NCBI RefSeq assembly: GCF_000175615.1
Contig: NZ_ACVO01000015.1
Location: 62,001 to 126,000, forward strand
Direction of reading: 5' to 3'
Length of the DNA stretch: 64,000 nt
Source: Rothia mucilaginosa ATCC 25296
GTDB taxonomy: Bacteria; Actinomycetota; Actinomycetes; Actinomycetales; Micrococcaceae
Below the pieces are notes generated by a model. It made no database searches, was not told where the DNA came from, and was given only the letters and a program-made list of their open reading frames with translations. Positions 58,633 through 64,000 of the stretch are shown one piece after another (position 1 is the stretch's first letter; each line of letters starts with the position of its first letter). The translations under genes were made by a program, and so were the position numbers.

Positions 58633-61404
58633 CTACGCCTCCGCCATGCTCCGCAGCATTGCCTGCAGTAGCGCCCGCGCGCCGTGCTTGCTGAGCGGCT
58701 CGTTGCGGTTGCCGCACTTGGGTGAGTGCACGCAGGAGGGGCAGCCGTTGTCGCATCCGCAGCTTTCGATGGCTTCGAGGGTGGCGCTCAGCCACTGCGC
58801 AACCGCGTTGAAGCCGCGCTCGCTAATGCCCGCGCCGCCGGGTGCGGCGTCGTAGACGAAAATGGTGGGCCTTCCGGTGTCCACATGAAGTAGCGTGGAG
58901 AGCCCGCCCAAGTCCCAGCGGTCGCTGGTGGCGATGAGGGGTAGCAGTCCGATGGCGGCGTGCTCGGCGGCGTGCAGGGTGCCGGGGCCGTCCTCTTCGG
59001 TCACGCCCGCGCCGAATAGGTAGCTGGGTTCGAAGGTGAACCAGACCGCCTCGGTCATGAGTACTTCCGGTGGCATGGGTTGTGCCTCTTCGCCCAGGTA
59101 TTCGCCGCCGTAGACGGAGAATCGCTGGTAGCCGGTGACCTGGTCGGTGACCTGAACCTGCCCGCGGTGCATGGTGAGCGGGGCGAGCTGCTGCGCGTCG
59201 GTTTCGGGTGCAGACTCTCCGGGAGTAGGCTCGCCAGGAATAGCAGCTCCAGCTGGCGCACCGTAACTGACCCGCGCACGCTCCGCCAGAATACGCACCT
59301 CAGTGCTCTCAATGGCGCGCGTGTAGTAGTCCGGGTAGACGCGGCTGAGCAGAATCACGCGCTCGCCCTCGCTGAGGGACTCGACCACATACTGCGCGTT
59401 CTGGTGAATATAGATTGCGCCCGGGTGCCCCTGGCTCATGGCGTGCGCGGCGTCCATGGTGCCAACCAGGGTGCCGTCTTCGGCGTCGATGAGCTGGTAG
59501 GGTCCGCCGCCGGTGCCGCGGATATCGACCAGCTCGGCGGCTGATTCGGCATGCGTCCAGTACCAGCCGTCCGGGCGGCGACGCAGGTACCCCTGCTGTA
59601 CCAGTCGATCCAGCAGGGTGGCGGTGTGCGGACCGAAGAGGCTCAGCTCTTCGGCACGGATGGGTGCCTCCTGCGCGGCGGCGCACAGCTGCGGTGAGAG
59701 AACGTACGGGTTCGTTGGGTCGAAAACGGTCGCCTCAACCTCCCGCCCGAAAATCGCCTCCGGGTGGTGCACCAGGTAGGTGTCGAGCGGGTTGTCGTCG
59801 GCAATGAGTACGGCGAGCGCGTCCTGACCGCTTCGACCCGCGCGGCCCACGCGCTGCATGAAGGAGGCGCGGGTACCCGGCCAGCCCGCCACGAGTACGG
59901 CGTCCAGTCCGGAGATGTCGATGCCCAGCTCCAGTGCGGAGGTGCTCGCCAAGCCGAGCAGTTCGCCGTTGCGGAGTTTGCGTTCGAGTTCGCGGCGCTC
60001 TTCGGGGGTGTACCCGGCGCGGTATGCGGCGACGCGGTGGGAGAGGCCCGCCTCCACCTCGTCGAGGTAGCGTTGGGTCTTCTGCGAGAGGATTTCTACG
60101 CTGCGGCGCGAACCGGCGAAAACCAGGGAGCGGGTGCGGGAAAGCACCAGGTCGGTGAGCATTTGCGCGCCCTGCTCCACGGGGGAGACGCGGCGTGGCG
60201 CCTCCTGCTCAGCCTTCGACTGAACCGCTTGCTGCTGGGTGCTGCGGGCGCCCTTGGCGAGCTGATCGTGCGCCTTGGGCGGCATGAATTCGGGCTCCCA
60301 GCGCGCGACGGTGGTTTCACCGCGTGCGGAGGTGGACTCGGTAATGGCGGTGACCGCCTGCTGCGGCACGCCAATGAGCTTGGAGAAAGACTCGACCGGG
60401 TTGGAACTGGTCGCGGAGGCACCGTAGAACACGGGCACGGTGCGGTAGAGCGCGCAGACGCGGCGCAGGCGGCGCAGCAGGTTGGCGATATGCGCACCGA
60501 AAACGCCGCGGTAGCTGTGTGCTTCGTCGAGCACCACGTAGCGCAGCCCGCGCAGGAAGGATGCCCACTGCCGGTGGTTGCTCAGGATTGAGTAGTTGAG
60601 CATGTCCGGGGTGGTGAGGATGAAGTTGGCGTGTTCGCGGATCCAACGGCGTTCGCCGGTGGGGGTGTCGCCGTCGTAGCTTGCCGCGTGGAGTCCTGGC
60701 AGGTTGTAGGAAGTGAGGGCGGTGAGCTGGTCGGCGGAGAGCGCCTTCGCCGGTGAAATGTAGAGAACGTTCGCTCTATTATTGAGGTTTTTTGCCCCGG
60801 AATACGCGGAAGTTGAGCTCACCGGCTCGCCGCAGGATGCACGATAAATAGCGTCCAGGGTGGGCATCAGGTAGCTCAGGGTCTTGCCCGAGGCGGTACC
60901 AGTCGCCACGATCACGTGCCCGCCGCTACCGATGCTCTTCGCGTCTTCGGCGCGCGCGGGGACCGCCTCCTCAACCCGCCCAGCCTCAATCCGCCCCGCC
61001 TGCCAGCCGTAGCGTGCCGCACTCGCCGCCAGTGCCGCATCAAGACCCGCGTGGGCGGCGTTCGCCGCCTGCACCTGGTGGGCGTAGGGCTCGGCAATGC
61101 CGAGCGATTCGAAGGCCTCCACCACGCGCGGATGCAACCACTGCGGCCACGGCGCGTAGCTCGCCTCCCTAGCGGCAATGGTGTGAATATGGGTCACCTG
61201 CTCGGGTAGGGTTCCGGTGCGTTCCGCCTCCGGCAACAGGGATGCCAGCACCTGCTGTGCGCTTGCGGGTAGCTCGCGGTAGCGTAGCGTTTTTGGGTGC
61301 GCCGCAGACTGCCCCTGCGGCTGTTCGGGCTGGTGTACAGACTGGTGCGTGGGTTGCTGTTCGGGGTGCTGGTTGGCGTTCTGCGGGGAGGTGCTGTGCG
61401 GCAT
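58633..61404 (-). CDS. DEAH-box helicase with DUF1998-type Cys cluster (MrfA/YprA-like)
   Basis: 923 residues. Start placed at ATG 61404 because TACAAT (61412-61417) lies 7 bases before it; an ATG at 61413 overlaps this box. His/Gln-rich N-terminus, then SF2 motifs: ATGTASGKTLSYLMP (motif I), LDEAHSYRG (II), YGASATSSNP (III) and helicase C with ASTSALELGIDISGLDAV and QRVGRAGRSGQDALAV. C-terminal Cys cluster CGCDNGCPSCVHSPKCGN is required in MrfA, a helicase for mitomycin-type crosslink repair. Convergent to the Tad genes, an arrangement widely conserved in actinobacteria. Confidence 0.93.
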   Translation of the reverse strand: MPHSTSPQNANQHPEQQPTHQSVHQPEQPQGQSAAHPKTLRYRELPASAQQVLASLLPEAERTGTLPEQVTHIHTIAAREASYAPWPQWLHPRVVEAFESLGIAEPYAHQVQAANAAHAGLDAALAASAARYGWQAGRIEAGRVEEAVPARAEDAKSIGSGGHVIVATGTASGKTLSYLMPTLDAIYRASCGEPVSSTSAYSGAKNLNNRANVLYISPAKALSADQLTALTSYNLPGLHAASYDGDTPTGERRWIREHANFILTTPDMLNYSILSNHRQWASFLRGLRYVVLDEAHSYRGVFGAHIANLLRRLRRVCALYRTVPVFYGASATSSNPVESFSKLIGVPQQAVTAITESTSARGETTVARWEPEFMPPKAHDQLAKGARSTQQQAVQSKAEQEAPRRVSPVEQGAQMLTDLVLSRTRSLVFAGSRRSVEILSQKTQRYLDEVEAGLSHRVAAYRAGYTPEERRELERKLRNGELLGLASTSALELGIDISGLDAVLVAGWPGTRASFMQRVGRAGRSGQDALAVLIADDNPLDTYLVHHPEAIFGREVEATVFDPTNPYVLSPQLCAAAQEAPIRAEELSLFGPHTATLLDRLVQQGYLRRRPDGWYWTHAESAAELVDIRGTGGGPYQLIDAEDGTLVGTMDAAHAMSQGHPGAIYIHQNAQYVVESLSEGERVILLSRVYPDYYTRAIESTEVRILAERARVSYGAPAGAAIPGEPTPGESAPETDAQQLAPLTMHRGQVQVTDQVTGYQRFSVYGGEYLGEEAQPMPPEVLMTEAVWFTFEPSYLFGAGVTEEDGPGTLHAAEHAAIGLLPLIATSDRWDLGGLSTLLHVDTGRPTIFVYDAAPGGAGISERGFNAVAQWLSATLEAIESCGCDNGCPSCVHSPKCGNRNEPLSKHGARALLQAMLRSMAEA

Positions 61405-61613
61405 GGGTTCCATTGTAGAGCGGCGGGCTACACCCCGACCTGCCGCCGGTCACGCGCTACCCTGAATGCCGGCTCCGAACCCGCTCGGATCCCGCCCCGA
61501 CCCCGAGCCTAACCCCTGAGCCTAACCCCGCCCCGGCACCGCCTCTGCGCCGCCGACCCCGTAGCCAGCGCGCACATATCAAAAAATTTGCATGCTTTAG
61601 ACGTATATGACGA

Positions 61614-61619
61614 TAAAAT
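61614..61619 (+). promoter_or_regulatory. -10 box of the leaderless trhO gene
   Basis: TAAAAT lies 6 bases upstream of the GTG start with no Shine-Dalgarno sequence between. Confidence 0.6.
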
Positions 61620-61625
61620 AGTTTC

Positions 61626-62537
61626 GTGGCTCAAAATAAGATTATTCTGTATTACCAGTTCGCCCCCATCGCCGACCCGCAGGCGGTCATGCTCTGGCAG
61701 CGTGCCCTCTGTGAGAAGCTCGGCCTGCGCGGGCGCATCCTCATTTCCAAGCACGGTATTAACGGCACCCTCGGCGGCGAAATCAACGCGGTCAAGGCGT
61801 ACACCAAGGAAACCCGCAAGTACCCCGGCTTCAAGAACATGGAGTTCAAGTGGTCCGAGGGTGGCGCGGAGGACTTCCCCCGCCTGTCCGTGAAGGCACG
61901 CGACGAGATTGTGGCTTTCGGTGCTCCCGACGAGCTGCAGGTGGACGAGAATGGCGTCGTTGGTGGCGGCGTGCACCTGAAGCCTGAAGAGGTCAACAAG
62001 CTCGTTGAAGAGCGCGGCGACGAAGTGGTCTTCTTCGACGGCCGTAACGCGTTCGAGGCGAAGATCGGCAAGTTCAAGAACGCTATCGTTCCCGACGTGC
62101 GCACCACCCACGACTTCATCCGCGAGATCGAGTCCGGCAAGTACGACCACATTAAGGACAAGCCGGTCGTCACCTACTGCACCGGCGGTATTCGCTGTGA
62201 GATTCTCTCCGCGCTGATGAAGAACCGCGGCTTCAAGGAGATCTACCAGATCGACGGCGGCATCGTGCGTTACGGCGAGAAGTACGGCGATAAGGAACTG
62301 TGGGAAGGCTCGCTCTATGTCTTCGACAAGCGCATGCACATGGAGTTCACCCCGGACACCGTCACCATCGGCAAGTGCGAACAGTGTGGCGCCCCCTCGA
62401 ACAAGTTCGAGAACTGCTCCAACGATTCCTGCCGTGAGCTGGTTCTGCTCTGCCCCGAGTGCGCAGCTGATGATGCGAAGCGCCACTGCGTGCCCGAGTG
62501 CTCGGTGGACCGCGAAGCAGCTGAGGCGAACGCCTAA
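61626..62537 (+). CDS. trhO: tRNA uridine(34) hydroxylase, rhodanese family
   Basis: 303 residues, GTG start. An N-terminal acylphosphatase-like domain ([27 protein letters not shown]) is followed by a rhodanese domain with the catalytic loop YCTGGIRCE and [20 protein letters not shown] (20), and a Cys-rich C-terminus ([20 protein letters not shown]). TrhO/YceA enzymes make 5-hydroxyuridine at tRNA position 34 using oxygen. The stop overlaps the next gene's start (TAATG). Confidence 0.95.
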   Translation: MAQNKIILYYQFAPIADPQAVMLWQRALCEKLGLRGRILISKHGINGTLGGEINAVKAYTKETRKYPGFKNMEFKWSEGGAEDFPRLSVKARDEIVAFGAPDELQVDENGVVGGGVHLKPEEVNKLVEERGDEVVFFDGRNAFEAKIGKFKNAIVPDVRTTHDFIREIESGKYDHIKDKPVVTYCTGGIRCEILSALMKNRGFKEIYQIDGGIVRYGEKYGDKELWEGSLYVFDKRMHMEFTPDTVTIGKCEQCGAPSNKFENCSNDSCRELVLLCPECAADDAKRHCVPECSVDREAAEANA

Positions 62538-63034
62538 TGGCAGCCGCTAAGGGCGGCGCGGTTCAGATCTCTGAACCTCGCATTGAGGAGCACCCGGCGA
62601 TGGTCGTTGCCGGCGTTTCGCAGGTGTTCCCCCTGGATGGCGACTTCTCCTCGCTGTGGGATGAGCTGAATCAGAAGGCGTCCCCGGCGATGCTGGATGT
62701 TCTGAAGGTGACCCAGTACCTGGGCGTGTGCACTCAGCCGAACCCGAAGGGTCAGGTCCGCTACACGGCGGGCTTCCTGGTGTCGGAGCCGGCGAGTGCG
62801 GCGAAGCTTGGTCTGGGCGTGCTGGAACTACCTGCGAGCACCTACGCGGTGGTTGAGGTGACCGGCCCGATTTCGGAGTCCATTCCGGCTGGCTTTGCGA
62901 GCTTTGAGGAGGCGTTCTTCGCGAAGAATCCGCAGTACCGCCCGGTTGGTGGTCTTGAGGTGTACGGTCGCGGCGATATGCAGGCGGCTGATTACCGTAT
63001 GGAGCTGTGGGTTCCGCTGGTGAAGCGTTCCTAG
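62537..63034 (+). CDS. GyrI-like small-molecule-binding domain protein
   Basis: 165 residues. ISEPRIEEHPAMVVAGVSQ at the N-terminus and the later VRYTAGFLVSEP, LPASTYAVVEVTGPI, GLEVYGRGDMQAADYRMELW (20) match the GyrI-like/AraC-effector-binding fold, a single-domain ligand-binding protein. Coupled to trhO by TAATG. Ligand unknown. Confidence 0.85.
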   Translation: MAAAKGGAVQISEPRIEEHPAMVVAGVSQVFPLDGDFSSLWDELNQKASPAMLDVLKVTQYLGVCTQPNPKGQVRYTAGFLVSEPASAAKLGLGVLELPASTYAVVEVTGPISESIPAGFASFEEAFFAKNPQYRPVGGLEVYGRGDMQAADYRMELWVPLVKRS

Positions 63035-63081
63035 GGCAGTTTGTTTCTGTCGTTTTAGTTGCAGTTTTAGCTGTTGAATAG

Positions 63082-63135
63082 AAGGGCCCGGTGGTGCGAT
63101 GTGTTCGTGCCGCCGGGCTTTTCTGGGCCCTTTTT
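63082..63135 (+). terminator. Nested terminator hairpins
   Basis: GCCCGG/CCGGGC with TTTTCT (63086-63123), and alternative AAGGGCCC/GGGCCCTT with TTT (63082-63135). The following 63136-63260 is very G/T-rich and shows no gene. Confidence 0.8.
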
Positions 63136-63270
63136 CGGCTATATTTTGTGCCAGCATTTTGTGGCGGTATGTGTGCGCCGGGTGGGTGGGGTGTGCAGGC
63201 GGGTGAGGCGTGCGGGTGGTGTGTGCGGCGAAAGGGGAGCGGTGCTCTGTGCGTAATACCCCCGAAACAA

Positions 63271-63304
63271 AATACTTGACATGTAAAGTATTTGGGTTTA
63301 GATT
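63271..63304 (+). promoter_or_regulatory. Promoter with overlapping palindromic operator
   Basis: TTGACA (63276-63281), 17-base spacer, TAGATT (63299-63304): a strong sigma-A type promoter. AATACTT (63271-63277) and AAGTATT (63286-63292) flank ACATGT, giving a 22-base near-perfect palindrome over the -35 box. Confidence 0.8.
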
Positions 63305-63360
63305 TAAACCACCAGCCCGGCACTACACGAACCCGAGCGCAACTCGCTAAGGAAAAAACC

Positions 63361-64000
63361 ATGAGCACCAACCCCAACAGCACCCCGCAGCTCGACGAGT
63401 CTATCCGCATCAGCCACCTCGAACCCATGCGCGGCGACGAGAAGAAGCTCGGCTTCCTCTCCTTCGGCCACTGGGCTGAGGTCCCCGGCTCCCGCGTACC
63501 CTCCGCCGCAGAATCTCTACACCAGGCAATTGACCTTGCCGTAGGTGCCGAAGACATTGGACTAGACGGCGCGTTCTTCCGCGTGCACCACTTCGACCAG
63601 CAGCAGGCGACCCCCTACCCGCTACTCTCCGCAATCGCCGCCAAGACCGAACGCATCGAGCTCGGCACCGGCGTGATTGACATGCGCTACGAAAACCCGC
63701 TCTACATGGCAGAACTTGCCGCCATGGCAGACCTTATTGCGGCGGGTCGACTGCAGCTGGGTGTCTCCCGCGGCTCGCCCGAATCCGTTATCCGCGGCTT
63801 TGCGAGCTTCGGCTACTACCCGGCAGAAGGCGAAAACGAGAGCGACATGGCGCGCCGCCACCTCGACATTTTCCTCAAAGCAATTGAGGGTGAGGGCATG
63901 GCGCCCAGCGCTCGCGTGGCGGGCAAGTACGCCCCTGTCCAGCCGCAGTCGCCGGGTCTGCGTGAACGCATCTGGTGGGGTGCAGGTACCGATAGCACCG
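63361..64000 (+). CDS. LLM class flavin-dependent oxidoreductase (luciferase-like), 5' part
   Basis: The frame runs from ATG 63361 (AAGGAA upstream) off the end of the window; 213 residues are visible. LGFLSFGHWAEVPGS, IDLAVGAEDIGLDGAFFRVHHFD, ELGTGVIDMRYENPLYMAE and LAAMADLIAAGRLQLGVSRG (20) are typical of bacterial luciferase-like FMN monooxygenases, as is ERIWWGAGT. Substrate unknown. Its promoter carries a palindromic operator, so it is probably induced by a small molecule or redox signal. Confidence 0.92.
   Translation, partial: MSTNPNSTPQLDESIRISHLEPMRGDEKKLGFLSFGHWAEVPGSRVPSAAESLHQAIDLAVGAEDIGLDGAFFRVHHFDQQQATPYPLLSAIAAKTERIELGTGVIDMRYENPLYMAELAAMADLIAAGRLQLGVSRGSPESVIRGFASFGYYPAEGENESDMARRHLDIFLKAIEGEGMAPSARVAGKYAPVQPQSPGLRERIWWGAGTDST

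Overview
The window is high-GC, gene-dense DNA of an actinobacterium. The gene set (DUF3073 protein, purF with an actinobacterial sterol-carrier-fold neighbour, a crp/marP/nth/Nudix neighbourhood, a helicase-linked Tad pilus locus, LutABC lactate oxidation) fits the Micrococcales, and several secreted subtilisins plus this neighbourhood suggest an oral or airway Rothia-like organism. The genus is an inference from gene content, not from a marker gene. About 50 protein genes and one tRNA gene (Pro, CGG) are supported. No CRISPR array, transposase, phage gene or rRNA was seen.

Layout. 1-4.6 kb: end of a surface polysaccharide-binding repeat protein, a DUF3073 protein, and a coupled pair (phosphodiester glycosidase plus GT2/GtrA membrane glycosyltransferase). 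4.7-11 kb: three related secreted S8 proteases in alternating orientation with AT-rich promoter regions. 11.6-19.9 kb: purine synthesis genes purM-purF on the minus strand and purD, purC on the plus strand, interrupted by a sterol-carrier-fold protein, asparaginase and a SemiSWEET sugar transporter. 19.9-24.5 kb: a lipoprotein and a MacAB-like ABC exporter enclosed by two near-identical hairpin repeats, with a G10 tract inside a possible promoter spacer. 24.5-31.3 kb: lactate module with regulator (LldR type), permease and LutABC, and two operator palindromes. 31.4-36.7 kb: a cytochrome b561/molybdopterin fusion enzyme with a structured leader, a CPA2 antiporter and a DUF418-like membrane protein. 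36.8-44.1 kb: tRNA-Pro, an asymmetric heterodimeric ABC exporter, a metallophosphoesterase and a class A penicillin-binding protein. 44.2-51.3 kb: small DUF4177-like protein, RidA, two Nudix hydrolases, Crp, MarP-like membrane protease, AroQ, endonuclease III. 51.4-61.4 kb: family A DNA polymerase, then a Tad-type pilus locus (TadA, fused TadB-TadC, long-leader Flp prepilin, two TadE-like minor pilins) ending at a convergent MrfA-like DEAH helicase. 61.6-64 kb: TrhO tRNA hydroxylase, a GyrI-like protein and the start of a flavin monooxygenase under a palindromic operator.

The most unusual signals are the G-tract promoter and flanking repeats of the exporter cassette, the three-way-junction RNA leader upstream of the molybdenum fusion enzyme, the fused TadBC protein with a 163-residue prepilin leader, and a recurring leaderless-gene architecture in which a TANNNT box lies 6-7 nt before the start codon of eight genes. 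All functional statements rest on reading motifs by eye; no database search was run.
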